DNA of 64,000 bases from Balaenoptera acutorostrata (taxonomy: Eukaryota; Chordata; Mammalia; Artiodactyla; Balaenopteridae). Location: positions 131,792,335-131,856,334 of the forward strand of contig NC_080066.1 of NCBI RefSeq assembly GCF_949987535.1. The letters run 5' to 3'. The position numbers and the translations under genes were made by a program. Positions within the stretch are counted from its first letter, which is position 1. Each line of letters begins with the position of its first letter. The notes below the pieces were generated by a model, which saw only the letters and a program-made list of their open reading frames with translations, had not been told where the DNA came from and searched no databases. Below are positions 1-10,619 of this stretch, in pieces.

Positions 1-179
1 TAGGTACCTATTTTGTCAGTTAAGTACCCCAACCATGTACAGCTTATAGCTTTGTTATAGAAATTGTCTCTAACCAAATTGGCTGTTGGACAATACATAC
101 CTAATTTATTTTCCTGATAAATAACTGTGCTTAGTTTAGGATCTCATCATTTTTCTTCTGAACTATTAGGAGAACCTCT

Positions 180-830
180 AAACTGGTTTTCCATTCTCCA
201 AACTGATATGTAAGCCATTACCAGAGGGCTATTTCTAAATCATTAGTCATGTCTTGTTCCACTCTGCTTAAAATTCCGTGCTTTGCATGGTCCTTGAGAT
301 AAAGTTCAAACTTAGCATGGCATACAGTTCAGTTCATTCAGTCTCTGGTGACATCCAGAATTCAGGAACCGTGTTAGAGACTGGAGTCCTTCCTCTGACC
401 TCTTCTCCCGCCTCACCCCTTCCTGCGTGGGGAGCCATGTTTTCCAGCCTCCATGCCTTGGTACGAACTGTTCCCTCTGCCCGGCACAGCCTTCCACATG
501 CTTGACCCGTTCTACATTTTTTTCCTTTCAAAACTCAGCTTAAGTTTCACTTCTTTGTAGAATTATCTCCTGATTGTTCCCAGACTAAGAGCACTTCCTC
601 TCTGTTCTCCCTCTCCACTCAAATATGTGTCAGCATATATTTTTGTGAGAATTCTATGGCACTGATTAGTAATAATTTTCTGTCTTCCTTCTCAAAAATG
701 TATCCCTTTGAGGCCAGGGCTGTATCCTGTTTATGGTTTTTTTTTCCCCCCTCTGTATTATATCATCTAGCAAGATGACTCTTCTATATATTTTATTATT
801 TTTTTTAAATGTGAACTTGAACCTGTCTCA
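180..830 (+). repeat. LINE/L2 fragment, 3' part
   Basis: The stretch follows the order of an L2 3' region. It has a decayed 'aaagttcaaacttagcatggcat' type block near 300-325, the 'ctgttccctctgcccggcaca' block near 468-487, a 'tcagcttaagtttcacttc' block near 535-553 and a 'ccctttgaggccagggctgta' block near 704-724. These correspond to the end of the L2 reverse-transcriptase ORF and its 3' UTR. Open frames here are short and are L2 shadows. It is old and diverged, so the ends are uncertain. Confidence 0.55.
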
Positions 831-856
831 ATATTAATCTCTGAAGGATTCCCTTT

Positions 857-1241
857 GTTATTGACTGAATGTTTGTGACCCTCCGAAATTCATACGTTGA
901 AGCCCTAACCCTCATGTGATGGTGTTTGGAGATGGGGCCTTTGGGAGGTAATCACGATTAGATGAAGCCATAAGGGTTGGGCCTCTATGATGGATTAGTG
1001 CTTTTATAAGAAGAGACACCAGAGGGCTGGTGTCCTCCATGAGCACTCACCAAGGAAAGGCCATGTGAGCATCAGGGAGAAGGTGACTGTGTGCGAGCTG
1101 GGGAGAGTCCTCAGCAGAACTCAACCACGTTGACACCCTGATCTCACTCCTCAGCCTCCAGAACTGTGAGAAAATTAATTTCTGTTGTTGAAACCACCTG
1201 GTCTATGGTATTTTGTTATGGCAACTGAGCAGACTAATACA
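857..1241 (+). mobile_element. Solo LTR, ERVL-MaLR (MST/MLT1 type)
   Basis: The sequence opens with the MaLR start motif 'tgaatgtttgtgaccctcc' and continues through 'gatggggcctttgggaggt' and 'agtgcttttataagaagag'. It closes with 'cctccagaactgtgag' and 'ggtattttgttatggcaac', ending in 'actaataca'. This is the full order of a MaLR long terminal repeat. No internal retroviral sequence is attached, so it is a solo LTR. I could not confirm a target-site duplication: the 5-bp flanks are ccctt and ccttc. The subfamily is not resolved. Confidence 0.8.
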
Positions 1242-1292
1242 CCTTCAGAGGAAGAATTGCTTGTTTATCATTTTGTTTACTGTCTCACTGTA

Positions 1293-1636
1293 GGAAACAT
1301 TTCTTTCTTTTTTTTAAAATAATTCAGATTTTTTTAAAAGTATTTATTTATTTTTATTTATGATGTGTTGGGTCTTCGTTTCTGTGCGAGGGCTTATCTC
1401 TAGTTGTGGCAAGCGGGGGCCACTCTTCATCACCGTGCGCGGGCCTCTCACTATCGCGGCCTCTCTTGTTGCGGAGCACAGGCTCCAGACGCGCAGGCTC
1501 ATTAATGTGGCTCACGGGCCCAGTTGCTCCGTGGCATGTGGGATCTTCCCAGACCAGGGCTCGAACCCGTGTTCCCTGCACTGGCAGGCAGACTCTCAAC
1601 CACTGCGCCACCAGGGAAGCCCGGAAACATTTCTTT
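1293..1636 (-). mobile_element. CHR-family SINE with 14-bp TSD
   Basis: This is a tRNA-derived cetacean CHR SINE inserted on the minus strand. Its tRNA-like head is at 1622 and its A-rich tail is the T-rich stretch after 1306. Reading the minus strand gives the polymerase III A-box region ('ggcgcagtggttgagagtc') and the B box ('gggttcgagccc'). The SINE body is 1307-1622. It is flanked by perfect direct repeats, ggaaacatttcttt, at 1293-1306 and 1623-1636. Open frames across it are SINE artefacts. Confidence 0.96.
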
Positions 1637-1649
1637 TAGTTCCATGATA

Positions 1650-1829
1650 ACTCAACATTTTAAAACATTTTTTTCCCTTGATTAAAAAAGTAATATATGC
1701 TCAATGTGCAAGATTTAGAACATACACACATACACACACACAAACACACACCCCACAATGGAAAAATCACCTAGAATCCAGCACATAGAATAACTGTTAA
1801 TATTTTGGGGTTTCATGAAACTCCTAGAG
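1650..1829 (-). repeat. Old L1M 3' UTR-like fragment, left half
   Basis: The T-rich start, then 'aaaaagtaatatatgctcaatgt' and 'ctgttaatattttggggttt', resemble the 3' region of old L1M elements in reverse orientation. The continuation of the same consensus ('acaaaaatgggatcatactct') appears at about 3210, after the L1 at 1830-3133. The two halves probably were one element split by that later insertion. The stretch includes a degenerate CA run at 1721-1752. Confidence 0.4.
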
Positions 1830-3133
1830 GAAAGCATAGGAACAAAGTCCCTGACATGGGTCTTGGTAATGATTTTTAGGGTATGATACCTAAAGAACAA
1901 GTGACGAAAATAAAAAATAAACAGGGGCAACTACCTCAAACTAAAAAGCTTCTGCACAGCAAAAGAAACCACTGACAAAGTGAAAAGACAACCTACAGAA
2001 TGGAAAAAAATATGCAAACCATATATCTGGTAAGGGATTTATATCCAAAACATATAAAGAAATCATAAAACTCAATAGCAGAAACCCAAATAATCCAATT
2101 AAAAATGGGCAAAGGACCTGAATAGACATTTTTCCAAAAAAGGTACATGAAAGGCCAACAGGTACATGAAAAGATGCTCAACATCACTAGTCATTAGGGA
2201 AATGCAAATTGATACCACACTGAGATATATCTCACATCTGTTAGAATCGTCATCATCAAAAAGACGAGAGATAAATGCTGGCAAGGATGTGAAGAAAAAG
2301 GAAGACTTGTGCACTGCTGGTGATATTGTTTGCAGCCACTATGGAAAACAGTATGGAAGATCCTCAAAAGCTTAAAAATAGAACTACCATATAATTCAGC
2401 AATTCCACTTCTGAGAATATATCCAAAGGTAACAAAAAGACTAATGTGAAACGATATCTGCACCCCAATGTTCATTCCATCATTATTTACAATAGCCAAG
2501 ACATGGAAACAACCTAAGTGTCCATCAATGGATGAATAAAGAAGTTGTGATACATCTATATCTATATCTATATATCTACAATGGAATATTATTAACCAAT
2601 GAGAAATGAGGAAATCCTACCATTTGCAACAACATGGATAGAACTTGAAGGCATTATGCTCAGTAAATTAGGTCAGACAAACACAAACACTGTATGATCT
2701 CACTTACATGTGGAATCTAAAACAACAGTAAGAATCAAACTCATAGAAAGAAAGGTCAGACTGTGGTTACCAGGGGTGACGGGGTAGGGTTGGGGAGGGG
2801 GAATTGGAGGAAGGTGGTCAAAAAGTACAAACTTCCAGTTATAAAATAAATACTAGGGATGTAATGTACAGCTTGATGACTACAGCTAACACTGCTGTAT
2901 GATACACAGGAAAGTTGTTAAGAGAGTAAATCCCAAGATTCTCATCACAAGGAGAAGTCTTTTCCTTTATTCTTCTTTCTTTTCTTTTTATTGTAGCTAG
3001 ATGAGAAGATGGGTGTTAGCTGAACCTACTGTGGTAATCCTTTCACAATATAAGTAAACCAAACCATCGTGCTGCATGCTTTAAACTTACACAGTGCAGT
3101 ATATCAATTATTTCTCAGTAAAACTGGAAAAAA
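1830..3133 (+). mobile_element. 5'-truncated L1, ORF2 C-terminus plus 3' UTR
   Basis: Plus-strand L1 sequence begins in the C-terminal part of ORF2 ('aaaaagcttctgcacagcaaaag', 1945-1967). It continues through 'aagatgctcaacatcact' (2171-2188) and 'tccatcaatggatgaataaa' (2521-2540), then the 3' UTR ('tggttaccaggggtgacgggg'). The ORF2 frame is broken by many stops and frameshifts, so this is a mid-aged, dead copy. A small TATC-type run sits at 2556-2577. It appears nested in an older L1M. Confidence 0.88.
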
Positions 3134-3420
3134 ATGTTGGCATTTGGTTTTTTAATATTACACACAACATATTTTATATTATATATGTATACACTCATAT
3201 ACATATTCCACAAAAATGGGATCATACTCTGTATGATTTTAGAGACTGCTTTTGATACATAGTGCACAATTTCCTATAACAGTAATTATTCTTCTGCAAC
3301 ATTACTTTGGCTACATAATTTTCACATAAATATGTAACTCAACTTTAGAAATAATTCTTGGTGTATATTCTTCTCAAAAGTGGTTAGAATTTTATTAGTT
3401 TACTAGTTTCCCCAATCCAA
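3134..3420 (-). repeat. Old L1M 3' UTR-like fragment, right half
   Basis: 'acaaaaatgggatcatactctg' followed by 'actgcttttgatacatagtgcac' continues the consensus interrupted at 1829. The match is weak but the order and orientation agree with a single older L1M copy split by the L1 between them. Confidence 0.4.
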
Positions 3421-3559
3421 TGGTTTTTTTACTCCCACAGAGTTGAGTTTCCTCTGGTTTAAGCCTGGCAATTTCTAGCAAGAGTATTATGGAGAATCTT
3501 AAAAATAATTTGTTCATTCATTGATTTCTACACTGCATAGTAGTACTATGTTTGTATTT

Positions 3560-4085
3560 CTGGAGAAAAAGTCAGCAATATGTAGCAAGAATCCTAAAAA
3601 TACACATGACCTTTTTTCCAGGTATTGTACTTTTGGAAATTTACTGTAGGGTAATAATCATAGATGTACAGACAAATTTATAATCATTGCAGCAAAGAGA
3701 GCGAAAGAATGGATGTGACATAAACCACCACCCGTGGAGCAATAGTTGAAATATTTGTGGTCCATCCGTACGATGGAATATTTTTCAGCCATTAAAAGCA
3801 CTGTTTTCAAAGAGTATTCAAGGATGTGGCAACTGTTTAGAATAGAATAAGTAAAAAAAAAGTTACAAAATTATGTGTACGATATGTGGTCCCAGTTTTG
3901 CACAGAACCAAAAGTCTATTCTTAGAAAATAAGTCAAAACACCAAAATAGTGATAGAGTTTTCTCTAATACCTGGATTCCTGCTAATTTTTAAGTTTTTC
4001 CTTTATCCTTCTCTGAATTTTCCAGAGTACCTATGGAAAACATGTATTCCTTTCATGATTAAAAATGTTTTATGTGATTAAAAAA
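3560..4085 (+). repeat. L1M 3' UTR fragment
   Basis: 'atggaatatttttcagccattaaaa' (3773-3797), 'atgtggtcccagttttgcac' (3883-3902) and the closing 'ttttccagagtacctatgg' and 'catgtattcctttcatgatt' blocks follow the order of old L1M/L1ME 3' UTRs. The fragment is diverged and non-coding. Confidence 0.6.
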
Positions 4086-4289
4086 CGTTCAGGATATTTT
4101 AATGATTTCCAAGAAATGGAGCACCTTGTATTAGAATTATTGTTTCATTTTGGTCAAATGAAATGCTTCAAAAGCAAATTGAGGACTCACCTTTAATGGG
4201 GATACCGCAAAGCTTCTGGAGTGCTTTTGATGAAGGGAAGAACACTAAGGAACCAGGGGAGCACTATATATATTAAATATATTACTATA

Positions 4290-4512
4290 TATATTTATAT
4301 ACTACACACTTGTTCTTCAAGATCCAGCTTAAATGTCACTCTCCTGGGAAGTTTTCTCCACACCCTACCCCTGCACCACAAACACAAATCCAGTCTAGCC
4401 ACTGATCATGCTGCATTGCAATGATCTTTCTTTTCCTTCCTAGATTGTTCAGGGTACCTGGTCTATAGCACTCAGTAAAATGTTGAATGCATAAATGCAG
4501 AAATGAATGACT
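4290..4512 (+). repeat. LINE/L2 3' end
   Basis: 'cttcaagatccagcttaaatgtcactctcctgg' (4315-4347) matches the L2 block near the end of ORF2. The fragment ends in the characteristic L2 tail 'aaatgcagaaatgaatgac'. An AT-rich simple stretch lies just before it at 4263-4302. Confidence 0.65.
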
Positions 4513-5258
4513 CATCGAATGCCAGTATTACTCAGTCTCTCTCTGAAACCCCAATACCTGAGCAAACCAAAGCTGGTACGTTGGACTTGGTGGAGTGATA
4601 TCAGCTCTGCCAGGGAGAGAAGCAACTCAAGTTAGGATATGGGACGGATGGTGTCATTACAACCTCGGTGAATATTTTTCATTCATTCCCCTTATCTTTG
4701 CTCTCTCTAGCTCTTGCATTACCTGTACTAGCCTTCACCTTTCTGAAGTGAGAACTGTTAAGCAGAAAGGAGCCTGCCTGCTCTGTAGGTCAGCTTCCTG
4801 CATTATTTGGTCCTGAGCCCTGTAGGAGAGCTGATCTGTGTTCACACACTGAACTGTCATTTCCAAATGGGTTGGGGGAGGTTGCTGGGGTCCCTTAAAA
4901 GCCTGATAAAAGAACAGTCATATAGTAAAGACACTGGGGAGAGGGGCTATTGGCCAAGGTTTTTTAATGTAGCAGCACAAAAAGATGGGAGTAGGGGCTA
5001 GAAGTAGGGGCCTTGCTAACAAACAAGGGGCCGTCTAGGGCTCTGGCTGCTCTTCTCATGTGAACAAACGGGAGTCGATGAGCAGAGTGCTGGAGCACAG
5101 GACTCTTTCTGTTAACTTCAAATTCCATTCCTATGTTGTAGGACTGATTAATTAATAGGACATGGGTCACATTCTGGCTCCAGATGCCATGCCCACAACT
5201 CCTCCTGGGATCAGTGGGAATGTGGGTTTATAGCTGAGGGCAGTTTGGTTTTCTTGGA

Positions 5259-5262
<4 letters not shown>
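4513..5262. other. Single-copy DNA, no feature recognised
   Basis: No repeat family or coding signature is recognisable in this mixed-composition stretch. Short frames here lack codon structure or splice context worth reporting. Confidence 0.4.
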
Positions 5263-5301
<39 letters not shown>

Positions 5302-5340
5302 TGTGTGTGTGCATGTGTATGTGAGAGAGAGAGAGAGAGA
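5263..5340. repeat. Compound microsatellite (TG)n-(GA)n
   Basis: About 54 bp of nearly pure TG, with a few CG and AT interruptions, runs directly into about 20 bp of GA. Open frames across it are repeat artefacts. Length is likely variable between individuals. Confidence 0.97.
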
Positions 5341-6179
5341 CTGAATATTAGTCTTCAAGAGAAAGGACTAAAAACATCCCTGTGTGTTTGGGGATGGCCC
5401 TTTCTTTGCTGTTATGAATGGTTCTACTAATAGAAAGAATTAACAAGTATTCCATCTGTCCTAAATCTCATTTAATATTCATGTCTGAAATAAACTGAGT
5501 TCTTGTCCTAATCTGGCTTGCTGACTGTTACTTCTCAGCCCCAGGGAAAGGATCATCCCAAAGGGATCTCTTCCAAATTGGAGAGAAGAGGGTGGAGGTA
5601 GAGAAAAATGAAAAGACTGATTCTGCCTTCCAAAGAGTTTAGTTTTTAATGACACTGCCCTCTAGCCCTGAATTGCTTTGTGGCAAATGGCTCATCTTGG
5701 TTTTCTGAAGCATACCACCTCCTGTTAACAAAGGCCATTCAAGGTCACCATGATTGGCCTTCATTTCTCAGAAGTCTTTCCCTCCCCAGCCAGGGCAATT
5801 CTCAACCTCTACTTTTGTTTCCTGATAAGGCTGCCTTTCTGCATGGGATTCTGAAAGACTCTTATATTTGATACTCAGTTTACAGATTATTGCCAAGAAG
5901 CTATTTACATTGTCCAGACACAGAACTGAATGCTTTTTCTATTTTGGCTAGGAGCTCTTCATGAAGGGTAGCAGAGAATTCAATTTTATGATTTTTCAAA
6001 ACCAAGCTGACAGTAGATTTGTTATCAGTAAACTTGGGCAATGCAGGGCCTATAAAAGTGGTCCAGGCGAGCTGCCCCACCCCCTCTCAAGGTGAACCTT
6101 AGTGCCAAGAACTCACTCTCTTAATTAGTATAACTTGAAAATAAATTTTGTCATTTAATAGGACAAATGTCGACACCTT
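5341..6179. other. Single-copy DNA, no feature recognised
   Basis: AT-rich single-copy sequence. I see no exon, RNA gene or clear repeat. Confidence 0.4.
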
Positions 6180-6955
6180 GTTTTTCTTCTTTAAAATTGT
6201 TTTCGATATTTTTGTTTCTTTGCCTTTTCACATTAATTTTAAAATCATATTGTCAAATTCCAATTAAAATTATTTTGGGTTTTGATTGCACTTTTATTGA
6301 GTTTATAAATTAATTCGAGAAGAGTTATCCTGTGTAGGATATTAAGTTCTCCTATCACATGATATATTACTCCATTTATTTGGTCTTCTTTCATATCTTT
6401 CAGGAAAGGTTAATAATTTTCTCCGTGAAAGTCTTGTACCTATTATTCCAGTGCATAATTCAGTGCCTGGTACACAGCAGATACTCAATAAATTTTTATT
6501 GAATGTATATATTTTTGTTACTATCATGACTAGAATGAGTTCAACAAATATTTCTTATATTAATCTCTTATGTAGGAATCTTTCTGAAGCAACTTTTTCA
6601 ATTCTAACATTTTCTTGGATTTTCTATATATATAATATTGATAACATAGTCTGAAAGTCGGAAGTTTGTTTTTTCTTTCCAAGTCTTATGCATTTAATTT
6701 TCTTCATTGACTTATTTTACTTGATACGATCTCCAGGTCAATGTTGACTAGAAATGGTGATGGGGGAATCCGTTTCTTTCACTGAACTTAATGGGAAATC
6801 AATGACCATAATATGTATGATTTTTATAGATGCCCTTTGTCAAATTAAGGAAGTTCCCCTTCTCTTCCTAGTTTTCTAAGTGTTTTTCCTTATTCTTGAA
6901 ATCATGGATGGGTTTCCAGTTTTATTAAATGCTTTAAAAATTGCTTGATTAGAAG
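6180..6955 (-). repeat. Old L1 ORF2 fragment (part 1)
   Basis: Read in reverse, this follows L1 ORF2 around the reverse-transcriptase and thumb region. Examples are 'ccatttatttggtcttctttcatatctttc' (6372-6401) and 'agaaatggtgatgggggaatcc' (6750-6771). Stops and indels are everywhere. Within it, 6440-6510 ('tggtacacagcagatactcaataaa') looks instead like a short L2 or MIR tail. Confidence 0.6.
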
Positions 6956-6959
6956 TGCT

Positions 6960-7030
6960 GATATATAGATAGATAGATAGATAGATAGATGATAGATAGA
7001 TAGATAGATATAGATAGATAGATAGATAGT
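6960..7030. repeat. Microsatellite (GATA)n
   Basis: About 16 GATA/TAGA units with two one-base phase breaks at the 'gatgata' and 'gatatag' joins. Frames through it are repeat-derived. Confidence 0.98.
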
Positions 7031-7094
7031 ATCTACGTTGATTTGTTGTTCATTCTTTAGTATTTGCATACTGGCTACAGATGCAAAATTGGGA

Positions 7095-7370
7095 AGGAAT
7101 ATAGCATAATGGTTAAGGACGCAGGCTCTGAGGTGAGACTGTTCTATTTTGAATCCTTGTTTTATCACTTCCTGACTCTCAACTTGGGCAAGTTACTTAA
7201 ACAGTCTATGTTACCTTATCTCCAAATGGAGTTAACAACAACACCTACCAAATAGTCTTTTTTTTTGAGATATTAAATGAAATCATGAGTAAAGCTCTTA
7301 GAATAGTTCCCAGTGCTTTATGAACATTCAGTGTATCTCAATTGCTATTCTTTTTCCTATTGCTATCATT
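7095..7370 (+). repeat. SINE/MIR
   Basis: Nearly complete MIR. It has the tRNA-like head ('agcataatggttaaggacgcaggctctgag', 7102-7131), the core ('acttgggcaagttacttaaacagtc') and the tail ('attaaatgaaatcatgagtaaagctcttag'). Confidence 0.85.
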
Positions 7371-7429
7371 TCTTAGACTCTACTTGTGCAGTTTTGCTAT
7401 CAAGATTATAATAGCCCCTACAGGGAGAT

Positions 7430-8725
7430 CGAGAAATTTCTCTTTTATTTTATTTTCCAATATAACTTGCATAATATTAGAATTTTATGTTTGCTGAAGC
7501 TTTCACAATACTCATTAATAAAAATAGTCATGCCCTGGAAGTTTATATGAATATGTATTTTTGCTATTTAAAAAATTATAGATATATGCAAACTTTTAAT
7601 TTCTTTTTGAGTCAATGTTGACAAGTTTGTCTAAAAATTATAAATTTAGCTCTCAAAATTTGGGTTCATAGCATTCACTTAAGTCATTTCTTCAGTCTCT
7701 ATTTCACTTGAAATGATGATCTCATTTCTACTCCTATCATTGTTTAATTTGTGCTGTCGCTTTTTCTTGATCAGTCTTACCAGAAAATCATCTATTTGAT
7801 TTGCCATTTCAGAAAAAACTTGGTTTTATTATTCTTTTGTATTGTTTCTTCCTTTTATTTTTATTATAACCATTCATCTACTATCTTTGAGTTTTATCCT
7901 TTTTCTAACTTCTTGAATTGAATGCTTAGCTCATCTTAGTTTTAGTGTATATAGATATATATTCAAGGCTATAATTTTTCCTTTTAATGCTGCTTTAGCC
8001 ACATCCTCAAATGTTGGCATGCTGTGCTAATGATTTCTATTATGAGTTCTTTGTTAACTCGCACATTATTTGGAAAAATGTTTTCTTGTCATGTGTAATT
8101 GTTCCATTGTTACAAAATTATGTCTTTCTGCTGCATTTTGGGAATTCATGATTCTACATTTCCTTTAGTCAACGTTGATAGTTATAATTATTTGAATCTT
8201 CTATGTCTTACCAAAATTTTGATCCATATAATTTATCACTTTCTGAGAAGGCATACTGAAATCTCCCTCTATGATTTGTCCATTTTTTTTTTCCTTATAA
8301 TTTTGTAGCTTTTTGCTATGTATATTGAGACCATGTTGTTCAGCACAACAGCATCAGGCTCATTCTATCTTCCTGAAAAAACTGTCCTTTTCACTTAGTA
8401 TGTTTAATATGAGTAAATTCTATTTGCCTTAAATTCTAATTTGTCTGATATTAATAAGGCTCTATAGTTTTCTGGCAGTTCCTATTTGCCTGGCATGTCT
8501 TTTTTTCATTTGTCCATTATAAATATCATACAGTTGGAATTTTTAAAGTTCCAATCTGATACTATGTTATAAGCAGTAGTTTTAATGGTTTTTACATTTA
8601 TTACTGATAATTTGGACTTATTTCTTCTATCTAATTTTCTGTTTTTGTGTTACCTTCCATTCTTGTTGCTATTCTTTTTGTCCTTACATTTGATTTTTCT
8701 TTATTTTCCCTCTTCCTTTTCTAAT
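7430..8725 (-). repeat. Old L1 ORF2 fragment (part 2)
   Basis: Reverse-strand L1 ORF2 continues here. The segment around 7990-8060 ('ccacatcctcaaatgttggcatgctg', 'attatgagttctttgttaactcgcacatta') and 8240-8330 corresponds to the linker between endonuclease and reverse transcriptase. 8440-8530 ('ctaatttgtctgatattaataaggc') lies further upstream in the element. It is heavily mutated and interrupted by a CHR SINE at 8726. Confidence 0.65.
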
Positions 8726-8980
8726 CTGGAAGTTATACATTTTTTTAAAACTTTTATTTATTATTATTATTTTTCAAAGAATTTTTTAGATGTGAACCAT
8801 TTTTAAAGTCTTTATTGAATTTGTTACAATATTGCTTCTGTTTTATGTTTTGGTTTTTTGGCTGTGAGGCATGTGGAATCCTAGCTCCCCAACCAGGGGT
8901 CAAACCTGCACCCCCTGCATTGGAAGGCAAAGTTTTAACCACTGGACCACCAGGGAAGTCCCCTGGAAGTTATACATTTT
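8726..8980 (-). mobile_element. CHR-family SINE (older CHRL-like) with 18-bp TSD
   Basis: The minus-strand head ('gggacttccctggtggtcc') reads leftward from 8962. The long body ('ttttaaagtctttattgaatttg', 8802-8824) marks the longer CHRL-like type found across Cetartiodactyla. Direct repeats ctggaagttatacatttt at 8726-8743 and 8963-8980 are perfect and 18 bp long. The SINE interrupts the old L1 that resumes afterward. Confidence 0.94.
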
Positions 8981-9069
8981 ATTTCTGTTGGTGGTAATCT
9001 TTAATTTTTTGTCATCAATACTTGACTAAGTTTAAGGTGAACATTTCCCAAACAATGTGAGAACTTCTA

Positions 9070-9400
9070 CTTTTTTTCCCAATTTTTTTGTTGTGGTAAA
9101 ATACACAGAACATTAATTTGCTATATTAACTATTTTTACGTCTCCAGTTAAGTAATATTAAATACATTCATAATGTTGTGCCATCATCCGTCTCTAGAAC
9201 TCTTTCATCTCGTAAAACTGAAAATCTGTATCCATTAAACAATAATTCCCCCTTCCCCCTCCCCCCAGCCCCTGGCAACAACCATTCTACTTTCTGCCTC
9301 TATGATTTTGACTACTCTAAGTACTCATGTAAGTGGAATCATGCAATGTTTGTCCTTAAGTGGCTGGCTTATTTCACTTAGCATAATGGAGAACTTCCAC
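9070..9400 (-). repeat. L1M 3' UTR fragment
   Basis: Reverse-strand old L1 3' UTR, with 'gttgtggtaaaatacacagaacat' (9091-9114), 'cattcataatgttgtgccatcatcc', 'ccccagcccctggcaacaaccattctac' and 'agtggaatcatgcaatg' in consensus order. The 9178-9381 open frame is part of this repeat. Confidence 0.85.
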
Positions 9401-10300
9401 TTTTTGATTCAGCTCTACTCCCATATCCATGTTGTTGGCACCTACTATTTTCTTCTACCTTGTTTTTAATTCCTTGTTAGTTATTCATATTATTATTAAG
9501 CTTTGCTTATAGTCAAGCTTAATTAGAATTAATACTATATATACTGATATTTCTGTTCATCATTACATTTTGCATTGTATTCCTTTGTTTAGCATCAAGA
9601 GAATGGAGACCCAGAGAAGGTGAGGACAGATTCAGCAGGAAAGAGAGAGCTGTAGGATGAAAAGGAAAGGAGATTTAGGTCAGGAAGAGGACTTTTTCAG
9701 CTTGAGACCTTGGCGATGGAGCAGGTCTCAGTGCTCAGCACACCAATAATTATTTGTGGATCCTTCATTTCCTAGATACTTGCTATCTGGAGGAAAAGTT
9801 AGTCGCTCTGAGCTGCAGTGTAGGAGACTCAGTTCAAATTTTTTCCTCTGAGAAAAGTGGGAACAACTAGGCTTGCAGAACTATTATCTTACATAAAAAA
9901 AAAAAAGGTACATATTAGGTGCTCATCAATTTACAAAAATCTCCAAGGGTTGTGTCTAAAATCTTCATAGCCTTTGAACTTTGTCTCTTCAAGTCCTTGC
10001 CTCCATTCTCTAGATGCTTCTCTTGTGTCCTCATTCATCAGTATCATTTTGGCTTCATTTGTCACCTACCCAACCTGGACTCCATCAGAAATTATTTAAA
10101 CAGGATTTTTGCCAGAACCTTAGAATTGCTCTCTCCCAAGCTATGGCTGGATTGTCAGTCATCAGATCTGGGAAACCCTTACCTTTTCTTCTACCTGTTC
10201 CATAGTAGTGTGGTATCTCTGCTTTTGGGCTGAGGTCTTGGTTTAGGACACGGAGCAGATATTACAGCCACTCCCTGAGAGCAGCCCAACCATCCCTCCC
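9401..10300. other. Single-copy DNA, no feature recognised
   Basis: No repeat family is evident apart from an A-run at 9895-9906. A 104-codon plus-strand frame at 9919-10233 has no recognised domain and I treat it as chance. Confidence 0.4.
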
Positions 10301-10316
10301 CTCAGCCGTGACTTAC

Positions 10317-10608
10317 TTTTTCCTCAGTGAGCCAGCTGCCTTTGGAGCATTCCTCCAGAGTGGTGACTGTCATCAGCAGCGCTGTGGCTTGGCTATTGTC
10401 AGTGCCAACTGGGGTCACGTCTGCTCTCCTTTTCCATAAGACATGTTGGCTGACTTGGTGCTTTACCAAACTGCAGCAGGCTCTGTGGGTTTCTGTCAGC
10501 ATTTCTTCTTGCCTCTTGGTCTCAGTTGTTTCTAGGAGGGAGTAGAACTTTGTCACTGAGTCATTGCTGGCTGTGATGTGGGAAGTCAGAACAGCTTTTA
10601 ACATTTTT
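10317..10608 (-). other. Candidate exon of unknown gene or lncRNA
   Basis: A 100-codon frame on the minus strand (10604-10302) lies in apparently single-copy DNA. It has a strong splice-donor match: the minus strand reads aaaaa|gtaagt, with the exon ending at 10317. Two acceptors are possible. One, after ttaacag, starts the exon at 10608, upstream of the ATG. The other, after a better pyrimidine tract ending cacatcacag, starts it at 10570. The predicted peptide is polar and rich in E, T and K, with no signal peptide, membrane segment or domain I recognise. No paired exon is identified. It could equally be a chance frame. Confidence 0.25.
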
Positions 10609-10619
10609 CTGTTAATGTG

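Noticed and set aside
851..1246. 5-bp TSD for the first MaLR LTR
   Set aside because: The flanks ccctt and ccttc do not match exactly, so no TSD was called.
1354..1647. Frames of 77-95 codons on both strands, repeated at 46842, 50472 and 60825
   Set aside because: Similar peptides recur because all are translations of CHR SINEs with high GC and few stops. They are not protein genes.
6960..7030. CRISPR-like direct repeats
   Set aside because: Simple GATA microsatellite. No unique spacers, and the genome is mammalian.
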